64,000 bases of DNA, taken from Streptomyces aculeolatus (GTDB lineage Bacteria; Actinomycetota; Actinomycetes; Streptomycetales; Streptomycetaceae). Numbering within the stretch: the first letter of the stretch is position 1; each line of letters begins with the position of its first letter. The stretch covers positions 186,001-250,000 of the forward strand of contig NZ_JAINRD010000005.1 in the NCBI RefSeq assembly GCF_020400605.1, read 5' to 3'. Both the position numbers and the translations under genes were made by a program. The notes under the pieces were generated by a model. The model was not told the DNA's origin. It worked only from the letters and a program-made list of their open reading frames with translations, and made no database searches. Of the stretch, positions 1-7,930 are shown one piece after another.

Positions 1-737
1 GCCGCCAGCACCTCGGCCTTCTCGGGCGGGCTGACGAGCAGCTCGGTGCCGATGGAGCGGACCAGCGAGGCGGCGGACTTGGAGAGGGAGATCGCGTACA
101 TCGCGCGGCCGTAGCTGGTGATGTTGCCGGTGCCCAGGCCGAGCTCGTTGGCGAAGGTCATCAGCGGGCGGTACATCTCCGCGTACCCGAGGTGGGTGTC
201 GGTGCCGGGAGCCTGGGGCGTGAACGCGGCCTCGCGCATCTGCTCCAGGTTCTTCTCCTGCTCCCGGAAGGCGTTCAGCCTGCGCTGCAGGCCGGACGTG
301 TCCGGCATGTCCGCGACCTGCCGGTCGAACTCGGCCGCGGCGGCGTCGGTGGCCTTGCGGGCCTCGGTCACCCGGCTCGCCTCGCGGTCGCCGTGGAGCA
401 GCGGCTGCACGGAGACGTCGCGCTCGGCCATGAGGCGCTCGGCGTAGTCGCCGGCGGCCTTGGCGACCTTGGCGGTGTTCTCCGCGTCCTGGGCCTCCTG
501 CCAGGTGTCGACGGAGTTGTTCACCTGGAAGCCCGCGAAGACGATGGCCACGAGCACCGGGATCAGCAGGATCGCGTTCAGCCGGGTGGCCACCCGCCAG
601 TTGCGGGGCGAAAATCTGCTGCCGCTGGGCGGCGGCGGGGCCGGCTGCGCCCCGGCAGGGGGCGGCACCGCCGCGTGCGACGGCGGGCTGAAGTTGCCCC
701 GCGCCTCCTGTGCGGGGCCCTTGCTGCTGCGCCTCAC
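1..737 (-). CDS. Nitrate/nitrite-sensing (NIT) domain sensor histidine kinase, 5' part only
   Basis: This gene runs off the left edge; only about 245 N-terminal residues are present. After a Pro/Ser-rich cytoplasmic start (MRRSSKGPAQ...) comes an RNWRVATRLNAILLIP segment leading into a hydrophobic membrane helix (about residues 50-75). An extracellular helical region follows with the VDTWQEAQDAENTAKVA and MAERDVS signatures typical of NIT sensor domains. The GTG start at 737 gives the MRRS-type N-terminus usual for Streptomyces members. It lies 316 bp downstream of cvnD on the same strand, separated by a strong palindrome, so it probably begins a second transcription unit. Similar kinases are CvnA components of conservons; whether cvnB-D follow cannot be seen here. 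The kinase domain itself is outside the window, so the assignment rests on the sensor half and context. Confidence 0.85.
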   Translation of the reverse strand, partial: MRRSSKGPAQEARGNFSPPSHAAVPPPAGAQPAPPPPSGSRFSPRNWRVATRLNAILLIPVLVAIVFAGFQVNNSVDTWQEAQDAENTAKVAKAAGDYAERLMAERDVSVQPLLHGDREASRVTEARKATDAAAAEFDRQVADMPDTSGLQRRLNAFREQEKNLEQMREAAFTPQAPGTDTHLGYAEMYRPLMTFANELGLGTGNITSYGRAMYAISLSKSAASLVRSIGTELLVSPPEKAEVLA

Positions 738-970
738 CGGACCAACAACCTCTCGGCCTACTCTCGGGTCAGTTCCTCGAATTCCAGCACGCCGCGCGGC
801 ACATTCCAAACGCCTGTCGAGGACTTCGTACGATCACGCAGGCACCGTCAAAAAGGACGTAAGCGGCGCCAACCGACAAAGTGCAACCACGGCATCAGCG
901 GAACGGAGTCGACCGCCTGCGTCCTGTGCAACGCACCCCCTCAATCTGCTTCCAAACGTTATCAACGCCT
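738..970. other. Intergenic region upstream of the second NIT kinase
   Basis: With the adjoining palindrome this makes a 316-bp gene-free stretch. No reading frame on either strand has coding character. On the minus strand it should hold the promoter of the NIT-domain kinase, but I do not see a convincing -35/-10 pair; a purine-rich AGAGG lies somewhat far (about 13 nt) from the GTG start. Confidence 0.4.
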
Positions 971-1008
971 CAGGGGCAGGTTGCACCGTACGGTGCAACC
1001 TGCCCCTG
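971..1008. terminator. 38-bp perfect palindrome downstream of the conservon
   Basis: Two 19-base arms (CAGGGGCAGGTTGCACCGT and its exact complement) abut without a spacer, giving a stem of about 17 bp around a GTAC loop in RNA. It starts 46 bp after the cvnD stop in the direction of conservon transcription. No U-tract follows, which is common for actinomycete hairpin terminators. The perfect symmetry also fits a protein operator for the following kinase gene; termination is the simpler reading. Confidence 0.6.
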
Positions 1009-1053
1009 GCGAAGTCTCCGGCCCGCGGCGCGCGGCCGGGCCGGCCGGTGCGC

Positions 1054-1647
1054 TCAGCGCAGCCGGGCCATCAGCGCGTGCTCGACGAGCGTGATCAGCG
1101 TGGACTTGGACTCGGACCGCTGCCGCGCGTCCGTCGTCAGGATCGGCGTCTCCGGGCCGATCTGCAGCGCCTCACGCACCTCGTCGGGCGAGTACGGCTG
1201 ATGCCCGTCGAACCCGTTCAACGCGATCACGAACGGCAACCCCGAGTTCTCGAAGTAATCCACCGCCGGGAAACAATCCGCCAACCGCCGCGTATCCACC
1301 AACACCACCGCACCGATGGCACCACGCACCAGATCGTCCCACATGAACCAAAAACGATCCTGACCAGGCGTCCCGAACAGATACAGGATCAAATCCTGAT
1401 CCAACGTGATACGACCGAAATCCATCGCCACCGTCGTCGTGGTCTTCCCCGACACCTGCGACAGATCATCGATCCCCGCAGACGCCGACGTCATCACAGC
1501 CTCGGTACGCAACGGATTGATCTCCGACACCGAACCCACGAACGTGGTCTTCCCCACCCCGAAACCACCCGCCACCACGATCTTCGCCGACGTGGTCGCA
1601 CGAGCCGGAGAAGAACCGGCCACACCACTAGAGCTTGCGAAGTCCAC
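1054..1647 (-). CDS. cvnD: Conservon small GTPase CvnD
   Basis: A 197-aa Ras-like GTPase of the bacterial MglA/Rab-like type found at the end of Streptomyces conservons. Walker A is GGFGVGKTT at residues 27-35, the G3 switch is LFGTPGQDRF, and NGFD occupies the guanine-specificity position. In conservons CvnA-D are thought to form a membrane-associated signalling complex resembling a G-protein-coupled system. The GTG start at 1647 lies inside the end of cvnC (20-bp overlap), indicating translational coupling. Codon use is odd for its surroundings: much of the middle uses TTG, GAT, CGT, GGT and even TTT, while neighbours use almost only G/C-ending codons. A strong palindrome follows the stop. 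Confidence 0.95.
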   Translation of the reverse strand: MDFASSSGVAGSSPARATTSAKIVVAGGFGVGKTTFVGSVSEINPLRTEAVMTSASAGIDDLSQVSGKTTTTVAMDFGRITLDQDLILYLFGTPGQDRFWFMWDDLVRGAIGAVVLVDTRRLADCFPAVDYFENSGLPFVIALNGFDGHQPYSPDEVREALQIGPETPILTTDARQRSESKSTLITLVEHALMARLR

Positions 1648-2038
1648 TGAGCACCCTTTCGAGCAAAGTCACATCGGGGGTTCCGTCGGCATCCGTGCCG
1701 CCGCCGGGCTGGTGGATCGCCACGAGGCCGGCCTCGGCCAGGTCGGCGACCAGAATGCGCGCGACGCCCAGCGGCAGGGTCAGCAGCGCGGAGACCTCGG
1801 CAACGGATTTCACCTCTCGGCACAGGTGGCAGATCCGCTGGTGCTCCGGAAGCAGCCCCTGCAGCCGCATCGGGTCGGCCGACGTGCTCACCAGCGCCTC
1901 GATGGCGAGCTGATAACGGGGCCGGGTCCGGCCGCCGGTCATGGCATAGGGCCGGACCAGCGGCTGATCGCCTTCACCTTCGTAGGGCTGATGCTGGGCA
2001 CCACCGTACGAGTCGGGTGAGGCGGGTGGCGGGGTCAT
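1628..2038 (-). CDS. cvnC: Conservon DUF742 protein CvnC
   Basis: A 136-aa DUF742-family protein, the third conservon component. It has a Pro/Tyr-rich N-terminus, then the family LVRPYAMTGGRTRP motif (residues 27-40) and a winged-helix-like C-terminal half with the HQRICHLC and SVAEVSALLTLPLGVARILVADL regions in the order usual for the family. The ATG at 2038 is preceded by GGAGG six bases upstream, which decides the start; a much longer in-frame open reading frame continues upstream but overlaps cvnB and cvnA and is an artefact. It follows cvnB after 74 bp and overlaps cvnD by 20 bp. Its proposed role is in assembling the CvnA-B-D complex; no enzymatic activity is apparent. Confidence 0.93.
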   Translation of the reverse strand: MTPPPASPDSYGGAQHQPYEGEGDQPLVRPYAMTGGRTRPRYQLAIEALVSTSADPMRLQGLLPEHQRICHLCREVKSVAEVSALLTLPLGVARILVADLAEAGLVAIHQPGGGTDADGTPDVTLLERVLSGLRKL

Positions 2039-2112
2039 GGATCCTCCGGACGGGAACATGGCCGATGGGGAAGGGTCTGATAAAGCGGGCGGCCGGGGCG
2101 GCCGGCCGTGGT

Positions 2113-2535
2113 TCAGTGCAGCAGGCTGCCCTGCAGTTCCGCGCGCAGGTCGGGGGTGAGCACCGCGCCCGCCCGGTCGACCAGCAGCGCCATCTCGTAA
2201 CCGACCAGGCCGATGTCGCACTCCGGGTGCGCCAGCACGGCGAGCGAGGAACCGTCGGAAACGGACATGATGAAGAGGAAGCCGCGCTCCATCTCCACCA
2301 CGGTCTGGTTCACGCTGCCGCCTTCGAAAATGCGCGAGGCGCCGGCCGTCAGCGACGTCAGTCCGGACGCCACCGCCGCAAGCTGGTCGGCACGGTCCCG
2401 CGGAAAGCCGTCGGACATCGCCAGAAGCAGTCCGTCGGCGGAGACCACCACCGTGTGCGACACCCCCGGGGTGTTGTCCACGAAATTGGTGATCAACCAG
2501 TTCAGATTCTGCGCCGCCTGGCTCAATGGACTCAA
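2113..2535 (-). CDS. cvnB: Conservon roadblock/LC7 protein CvnB
   Basis: A 140-aa roadblock/LC7-domain protein. The fold signature runs from LNWLITNFVDNTPGVSHTVV through SADGLLLAMSDGFPRDRADQ to the central EGGSVNQTVVEMERGFLFIM strand region. This family binds small Ras-like GTPases and modulates nucleotide exchange, here presumably CvnD. The start is TTG at 2535, directly after the TAG stop of cvnA, with GGAG nine bases upstream inside the cvnA end. MSPLSQAAQNL is the usual family N-terminus, and an in-frame TTG three codons later is less likely. The zero spacing implies co-translation with cvnA. Confidence 0.95.
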   Translation of the reverse strand: MSPLSQAAQNLNWLITNFVDNTPGVSHTVVVSADGLLLAMSDGFPRDRADQLAAVASGLTSLTAGASRIFEGGSVNQTVVEMERGFLFIMSVSDGSSLAVLAHPECDIGLVGYEMALLVDRAGAVLTPDLRAELQGSLLH

Positions 2536-5500
2536 CTAACGCTCCTGCTGATAGGTGGGACCAAAGCCGTTGCCGCCGAGGGTCTCGCCGGTGCCGCCGG
2601 CCTGGCGGCCCCGCTGGATTCCCCGGCGCAGGCTCGTCAGCCTGCCGCGCACGTCGTCGGGCGCGCGCGAGACCTGGGTTCCGCTGGCGTTCGCGGACTG
2701 CTGCGCGGTGCCCGCGACGAGGTTGGCGCGCGGTACCCGCCGCGGCAGCCCCGACGTGGTGACGCCGCCCGCCTGCGGGGTGCGCAACTGCTCCGCACGG
2801 CGCCAGCGGTCGTCGTTGGGCGAGGGACCCCAGGCCGCCGCGGGGGTGGCCGTGGCCGGCTGGGCCGCGGGGGCGGCGGGCGGGGACGCGGGCCGGGCCG
2901 GCGCCTCCTGGTCCGGCTGGGCGGCGGGCGGCGCGTCGGCCGCGGGCTGCTCGGCCGCGGGTGCCGCGGGTGCCTCCCCGCGGCCGCGGTTGCCGCGGAA
3001 CCAGTTCGACTCCATCGAAGCGAAGATCGGCGTGGGTTCGTCGCCGGTGGTGGGTACGGGGCCGCCGTCGAGGAGGCCGTCGTCCAGCGGCGAGCCGGCC
3101 CGCTGCTGCGGCACCGCGGTCGGGTACTCGCCGGTGTCCTGCGGACCGGGGCGCTGCCACGGCATCGCGTACTCACCGGTGTCGCCGGGACCGGGACGCC
3201 GGCCCGGCATCGCGTACTCGCCCGTGTCGCCCGGGCCGGGGCGCTGCCCCGGCATGGCGTACTCGCCCGTGTCGCCGGGGCCGGGCCGTGCCACCGGGTG
3301 CGCGCCCGTGTCGTACGACGACGCGGGGATCGCCGGCGGCACCGGGTGGGCTCCGGTGTCCTGCGGGCCGCCGCCCGGGCGGGCCACGGGGTGCGCCCCG
3401 GTGTCCCCCGGGCCGGAGCCGGGCTGCGGACGGCGCTGCAGGGGCGGCGCCGGATGCTCGCCGGTGTCCTGCGGCGCACCGTACGCGGCGGCCTCGCCGG
3501 GTACGGGCGACTGCGGGGAGCGCGGCGGCGGCACGGAGCCGAACGCCGGGATCCCCGCGGCCCCGCCGGGGGGCGGGCCGGAGACGTCGGGGCGGGAGAA
3601 CTGGGTGGTGTCGGCGTCGTCGTGCTCGCGCGGTCCGTCGTGCCGGTCGCGGCCGGAGTCGCGCAGCCCGGCGCCGGTGTGCTGGGCGTCGGCCGGCTCG
3701 CGGGCACCGGAGTCGGCGCCCGGCCTGGCGGGCAGCCCGGGACGGGCGGGCGGGGCTGCCTGCCCCGGGGTGCCCGTACCCGAATGGGAGTTCGCTCCGG
3801 GGGCGGCACCGAAGGCCGAGCCGCCGGGGAAGGCGGAGCCCGTACCGGAGCCGGAGCCCGGCGAGCGGCCGAAGGCCGAACCGGCACCTGCGGGTTCGCG
3901 CCCGGGCAGGCCGGGCCGCTGGCCCGGGCCGCCGGAGCCGCCGGGACCGCCGCCCGAGCCGCCGACGTCGCGGCTGGGCAGCGCGGGCCGGCCGGCGCCG
4001 GCGCCCGCCCCCACCTGGCCGCGCTGCTGCGCGGCGCCGAGCCTGCTCATCGCACCGCCGCGGCCCGCGGCGGCGCCGCGTGCCGGGGCGCTCTTGCCGG
4101 GGCCGCCGGTGCCCGCACCGGGCGTGCCGGCCGCGGCGCCCGACGGCTGCTTGCCGCCCGCGCCGCCGCCGTTCTGCGTGACGTCGACCGGGAGCATGAC
4201 CAGCGCGGTGGTGCCCCCGGAGTCGGAGGGGCGGAGCTGGATGCGGATGCCGTGGCGCAGCGAGAGGCGGCCGACCACGAACAGGCCCATGCGGCGGGAG
4301 ACGGAGACGTCGACCGTGGGCGGGTTGGCCAGCCGCTCGTTGATCGCCCCGAGGTCCTCGGGCGACAGCCCGATGCCGGTGTCGTGGATCTCGACCAGCA
4401 CCCGCCCGTCGGGCAGCGCGTGGCCGGTGACCTTGACCTTGGTCTGCGGCGAGGAGAACGACGTGGCGTTCTCCAGCAGCTCGGCGAGCAGGTGGACGAG
4501 GTCGTTGACGACGCGGCCGGCGACCTGGGTGGCCGGTACGGCGGACAGTTCGATCCGCTCGTACTGCTCCACCTCGGAGGCGGCGGCGCGCAGCACGTCG
4601 ACCAGCGGGACCGGGCGGGTCCACCGGCGGCCCGGCTCCTCGCCCGCGAGGACGAGGAGGTTCTCGCCGTTGCGGCGCATGCGGGTCGCGAGGTGGTCGA
4701 GCTTGAAGAGGTTCTCCAGCTGGTCCGGGTCGGCCTCGCGGGACTCCAGTTCGGATATGAGTGAGAGCTGACGCTGGATGAGGCCCTGGCTCCGGCGCGA
4801 GAGGTTGGTGAACATCGCGTTCACGTTGCCCCGCAGGAGCGCCTGTTCGGCGGCCAGCCGGACCGCCTCGCGGTGCACGTCGTCGAACGCGGACGCCACC
4901 TTGCCGATCTCGTCCCGGCTGCGGATGCCGACGGTCTCGACGGAGGTGTCGACGTCCTGCGGGTCGGCGTCGGAGAGCTGCTTGACCAGCTCGGGCAGCC
5001 GCTTCTGGGCGACGGTCTGCGCGGTGTCCTGCAGCCGGCGCAGCGAGCGGACCATGGAGCGGGCGACGACGAAGGCGCCGGCCAGCGAGATGAGCAGCAC
5101 GAGGAGGATCAGGACGCCGTTGAAGATGGCGTCGTTCTGGGCCTCGGACCGCAGATCGCGCGCAGCCTGCTCCATCTCCTGGAGCAGGTGCTGCTCGATC
5201 TTCTTCATCTCTTCGATCTTGACGCTGTCCAGCTCGTACCAGTGCCGGTAGCTCATGTCGGCGTTCTTGATGCTGTCCGGGTTGTTCACCAGGTTCTTGG
5301 CGAACGTGTCGGCCTGCTGCACGGAGGCGTTGCCGCCGTCCAGCGAGCGCATCAGATCCGTCAGGCCGATCCGGCCGGAGTACAGGTGGGCGAAGAGCTT
5401 GAGCGAGGAACTCTCGGCCTCCTGGGCGGAGGCGGCCTCCAGCCGGTCGGCCTCGGCGAATTCGTCGCGCGGCTCCTCGGCGAGCGCGGCGCTGATGATC

Positions 5501-6297
5501 GCCTGCTGGACGGAGGCGTACTCCTTGGCGGAGGAGAAGGTCGCCAGTGCCCGGGTCTTGGCGATCATGTCCGGGTTGCTCGTGGCCAGGGCCATGTCCT
5601 GGGAGAGCGAGACCAGGGAGTCGACGAGTTCGCCGTACGCCTTGACCGTCTGGGCGGCGCCGCCGGTGTCGTCCGCGTAGGCCGTCTTGCGAATGCTGTT
5701 GATCTTGTTGAGCTTCTCGATGACGCTCGTCAGCGAGTTGTTGACCCCGGCGAGGTCCTCGTCGTCGGTGGTGTCGATCTCGTCCGCGGACCGGGTGAAG
5801 GCGATAAGGGCCTTGTCGGTCTCGTCGCGGGCGTCGGTGATGTCCGGGTGCTTGGGGTTCCCGTCGACGATGAGGCCGGCCGACTTGTCGCGCTCCTGCT
5901 GGAGCATGTCGGCGAGTTCGGTGGCCTCCTCGGTCATGTCCGTCAGCAGCTTCATGTTCTCCAGCTGCTGGAGGTTCTGCCAGGAGTCCTCAATGCGGAA
6001 AGCCCCCAGCGTGGTCGCGGCGACCACGGGGAGCGCGAGGAGCGAGACGAGTCTGGTGCTGATGCGCCAGTTGCGCAGCAGGATCCGGGAGCCCGGCCCC
6101 TTCGAGCCCTTGGGCTGCTGCATGTTGGCGAAGTCGCCGGCCTCGGGCGCGGGTATTCGGGCGCCGCCGCGGTCGGCGTTCCGGTCCGGCGAGGAGCTCG
6201 CGCTCTGGCCGTACCGAAGGGAGGCTGCGCGGTCGGTCTTCCCACGCACCTCAGGCTCGCCCGGAACGCTGCCGTCAGTCTTCAATCGTCCCTGCAC
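2536..6297 (-). CDS. cvnA: Conservon sensor histidine kinase-like protein CvnA
   Basis: About 1253 aa. The order is: basic cytoplasmic N-terminus, RNWRISTRLVSLLALP leading into the first membrane helix, a NIT-like extracellular helical sensor, a second helix (ILVLLISLAGAFVVARSM), HAMP linker, a dimerisation-like helix (about residue 510), and an HATPase_c domain with an ENATSFSSP N-box and DTGIGLSPEDL G1 box. About 550 residues of Gly/Pro-rich disordered tail follow, carrying reiterated DTGE/DTGAHP motifs. The residues aligned with the phospho-acceptor are poor, so phosphotransfer is uncertain, as in other conservon kinases. I chose the GTG at 6297 because MQGR.K.DGS starts are usual in orthologues; TTG 6285 and an upstream GTG at 6336 are alternatives. 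First gene of the cvnA-B-C-D operon. Confidence 0.9.
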   Translation of the reverse strand: MQGRLKTDGSVPGEPEVRGKTDRAASLRYGQSASSSPDRNADRGGARIPAPEAGDFANMQQPKGSKGPGSRILLRNWRISTRLVSLLALPVVAATTLGAFRIEDSWQNLQQLENMKLLTDMTEEATELADMLQQERDKSAGLIVDGNPKHPDITDARDETDKALIAFTRSADEIDTTDDEDLAGVNNSLTSVIEKLNKINSIRKTAYADDTGGAAQTVKAYGELVDSLVSLSQDMALATSNPDMIAKTRALATFSSAKEYASVQQAIISAALAEEPRDEFAEADRLEAASAQEAESSSLKLFAHLYSGRIGLTDLMRSLDGGNASVQQADTFAKNLVNNPDSIKNADMSYRHWYELDSVKIEEMKKIEQHLLQEMEQAARDLRSEAQNDAIFNGVLILLVLLISLAGAFVVARSMVRSLRRLQDTAQTVAQKRLPELVKQLSDADPQDVDTSVETVGIRSRDEIGKVASAFDDVHREAVRLAAEQALLRGNVNAMFTNLSRRSQGLIQRQLSLISELESREADPDQLENLFKLDHLATRMRRNGENLLVLAGEEPGRRWTRPVPLVDVLRAAASEVEQYERIELSAVPATQVAGRVVNDLVHLLAELLENATSFSSPQTKVKVTGHALPDGRVLVEIHDTGIGLSPEDLGAINERLANPPTVDVSVSRRMGLFVVGRLSLRHGIRIQLRPSDSGGTTALVMLPVDVTQNGGGAGGKQPSGAAAGTPGAGTGGPGKSAPARGAAAGRGGAMSRLGAAQQRGQVGAGAGAGRPALPSRDVGGSGGGPGGSGGPGQRPGLPGREPAGAGSAFGRSPGSGSGTGSAFPGGSAFGAAPGANSHSGTGTPGQAAPPARPGLPARPGADSGAREPADAQHTGAGLRDSGRDRHDGPREHDDADTTQFSRPDVSGPPPGGAAGIPAFGSVPPPRSPQSPVPGEAAAYGAPQDTGEHPAPPLQRRPQPGSGPGDTGAHPVARPGGGPQDTGAHPVPPAIPASSYDTGAHPVARPGPGDTGEYAMPGQRPGPGDTGEYAMPGRRPGPGDTGEYAMPWQRPGPQDTGEYPTAVPQQRAGSPLDDGLLDGGPVPTTGDEPTPIFASMESNWFRGNRGRGEAPAAPAAEQPAADAPPAAQPDQEAPARPASPPAAPAAQPATATPAAAWGPSPNDDRWRRAEQLRTPQAGGVTTSGLPRRVPRANLVAGTAQQSANASGTQVSRAPDDVRGRLTSLRRGIQRGRQAGGTGETLGGNGFGPTYQQER
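3112..3480. repeat. Degenerate in-frame repeats coding DTGE/DTGAHP motifs in cvnA
   Basis: Within the disordered C-terminal tail of CvnA, eight or nine copies of a D-T-G-(E/A)-(Y/H) motif recur, separated by Pro/Arg/Gly-rich linkers. Three of them (PGPGDTGEYAMPGQR type) are close to identical, with a period of about 57 bp. The copy number looks prone to slippage. The repeated acidic-aromatic motif could be a multivalent docking site; that is inference. Confidence 0.7.
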
Positions 6298-6876
6298 TAG
6301 CGTCGCAACCTCTAGGACCGGCTCCGGCGCATGCACCGGAGCGTTGTCTGGTCGTGCGGGAGCTTAGGCCCCCACCCGCCGTGAACCAACCGGCGCAAGC
6401 TCCCCGCACAGTCCCCCGCGTGGCGCCCCGTTGCGCCTTTGCGTCGACTGCACCCCAGCGACGGTCCGTGGAATTCCAGCACAGTGCCGGGATCTCCAAC
6501 AAGGCCCGGGGGTAACAGCTCGACTGCAACTACTCACCGTGCCGGTCACATTACACGCCGTCCAAGCAGCGGGTGGGGATAACGGACATTTTCCTACGAG
6601 GTGCATGGCGCAGGCCCGTGTCCCGGGTCGGGACCATCGGTCGGGAAATGTCTCCCCTATGCAGACATCGACTGTTTCCACCCCTCGTCGGGCTCGACGA
6701 TATTTGGCATTCGTCACCGGCGAGGTGAGGAAAGTCACAATGCCGTACGGGATGGGTCCCGACGGCGCGGGGAATAGCGGCGCCTACCCTTCCCTTGACA
6801 CAACGGATCGTTCCGTAAAGCCAGTTCTCGTCGGCCCGGCAGCGGGCCCCGGCACGTAAAGGCGCGCGTAACCGCC
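6298..6876. other. Intergenic region between the divergent conservon and the 64-aa gene
   Basis: About 580 bp without a credible gene; it is less GC-rich than its surroundings, and the open frames in it lack codon bias. It should contain the cvnA promoter (minus strand). For the plus strand there is a TTGACA at 6795-6800 followed by a loose TAAAGC about 15 bp on. No tRNA or stable RNA structure was recognised. Confidence 0.4.
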
Positions 6877-7071
6877 ATGATCTTCCGCACGATAGCCAAC
6901 CCGCGGCGCACCACCCTCGCCCACCTCGACGACGCCGGGGACCTGCTGCTTCCCGAGCCGCCCGAGGCACTCGCCGCCCGGATCGCCGCCGCCGCCCCCG
7001 GCGCGCAGCCGCCGGACCGGACCGCGAACCCGCGCCGCACCGTGCTGGAAGAACTCCCGTCCGGCGCCTGA
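6877..7071 (+). CDS. Conserved small protein with two NPRRT motifs
   Basis: A 64-aa acidic, Ala/Pro-rich protein with no recognised domain. The sequence ANPRRT occurs twice, at residues 7-12 and 49-54, each followed by (T/V)L and acidic residues. This looks like an internal duplication with a Pro/Ala linker between the copies. Codon use is typical of the chromosome, which supports a real gene, but the ribosome-binding site is weak (AAAGG about 14 nt upstream of ATG). It precedes the FAH-family gene in the same direction by 46 bp. Function unknown; I infer only that it is a conserved actinobacterial small protein. Confidence 0.5.
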   Translation: MIFRTIANPRRTTLAHLDDAGDLLLPEPPEALAARIAAAAPGAQPPDRTANPRRTVLEELPSGA

Positions 7072-7104
7072 ACCCGCGCGGCGCGACGCACCGTGGCGGG
7101 GCGA

Positions 7105-7110
7105 TAACCT
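7105..7110 (+). promoter_or_regulatory. -10 hexamer of a probable leaderless transcript (FAH gene)
   Basis: TAACCT lies exactly 7 nt before the GTG start at 7118, so transcription would begin at or next to the start codon. No ribosome-binding site is present, consistent with a leaderless mRNA. The -35 element is not obvious. Confidence 0.5.
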
Positions 7111-7117
7111 GGGCCCC

Positions 7118-7930
7118 GTGCGTATCGCCAGGTTCTCCGTCGACGGCAGTGTCGCGTTCGGTGTGGTCGAAGGCTCCGACGGCTTCGACGGCGCCGGCAC
7201 CCCCCGGGGCGAGGTCACCCTCGACGTGATCAAGGGCCATCCCTTCGCCGAGTTCGAGCGGTCGGGCCGCAGGCTCCCGCTGGACAAGGTGCGGCTGCTG
7301 CCCCCCGTGCTCCCCAACAAGGTCGTCGCGATCGGCCGCAACTACGCCGAGCACGCCGCGGAGCTGGGCAACGAGGTGCCGGAGGTACCGGTCACCTTCT
7401 TCAAGCCGTCCACCTCGGTGATCGGCCCCGGCGACCCCGTCGCGTACCCGTCCTTCTCCCAGGACCTGCAGCACGAGGCGGAGCTGGCCGTGGTCATCGG
7501 CCGGCTCTGCCGCGACGTGCCGCTGGAGCGGGCCCAGGACGTGATCCTCGGCTACACCTGTGCGAACGACGTGACCGCGCGCGACGTCCAGCGGCGCGAG
7601 AAGCAGTGGGCCAGGGCCAAGGGGTTCGACACCTCCTGCCCGCTCGGCCCCTGGGTCGAGACGGACCTGGACCCGGCCCGGATCGCCGAGGGCATCGCCA
7701 TCCAGTGCACCGTGAACGGCGAACAGCGCCAGCTCGGCCGGACGACGGACATGGTCCGCTCGATCCCCGAGCTGATCGTGCACATCACCGAGGCGATGAC
7801 CCTGCTGCCCGGTGACGTCATCCTGACCGGAACCCCCGCGGGCGTCGGCCCGCTCCACGACGGCGACGAGGTAGCCGTCACCATCGAAGGCATCGGCACT
7901 CTCGCCAACAAGGTGATCAAGCGTGGCTAG
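7118..7930 (+). CDS. Fumarylacetoacetate hydrolase (FAH) family protein
   Basis: A 270-aa cytosolic member of the FAH superfamily, which cleaves or hydrates 2-oxo acid substrates with a bound divalent metal. The core signatures are present: [36 protein letters not shown], the metal-binding [10 protein letters not shown] (about residue 125), [14 protein letters not shown], and the C-terminal [18 protein letters not shown]. Length and motif order match the single-domain 2-hydroxyhepta-2,4-diene-1,7-dioate isomerase/oxaloacetate decarboxylase-like group; the exact substrate cannot be read from sequence. The GTG start fits a leaderless promoter. The 3' end overlaps the gltX start by 8 bp, so the two are co-transcribed, the arrangement usual in streptomycetes. 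Confidence 0.93.
   Translation: MRIARFSVDGSVAFGVVEGSDGFDGAGTPRGEVTLDVIKGHPFAEFERSGRRLPLDKVRLLPPVLPNKVVAIGRNYAEHAAELGNEVPEVPVTFFKPSTSVIGPGDPVAYPSFSQDLQHEAELAVVIGRLCRDVPLERAQDVILGYTCANDVTARDVQRREKQWARAKGFDTSCPLGPWVETDLDPARIAEGIAIQCTVNGEQRQLGRTTDMVRSIPELIVHITEAMTLLPGDVILTGTPAGVGPLHDGDEVAVTIEGIGTLANKVIKRG

Noticed and set aside
192..1094. Long plus-strand open frames opposite the conservon genes
   Set aside because: They are antisense to clear kinase and GTPase genes, and their composition is that expected of shadows in high-GC DNA.
1628..3160. A 510-codon frame that could extend cvnC upstream
   Set aside because: The added part overlaps cvnB and cvnA in another frame; the GGAGG before the ATG at 2038 fixes the start.
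6431..6859. A 142-codon plus-strand frame in the conservon upstream region
   Set aside because: No codon bias, mixed composition and no ribosome-binding site; it is more likely promoter DNA.
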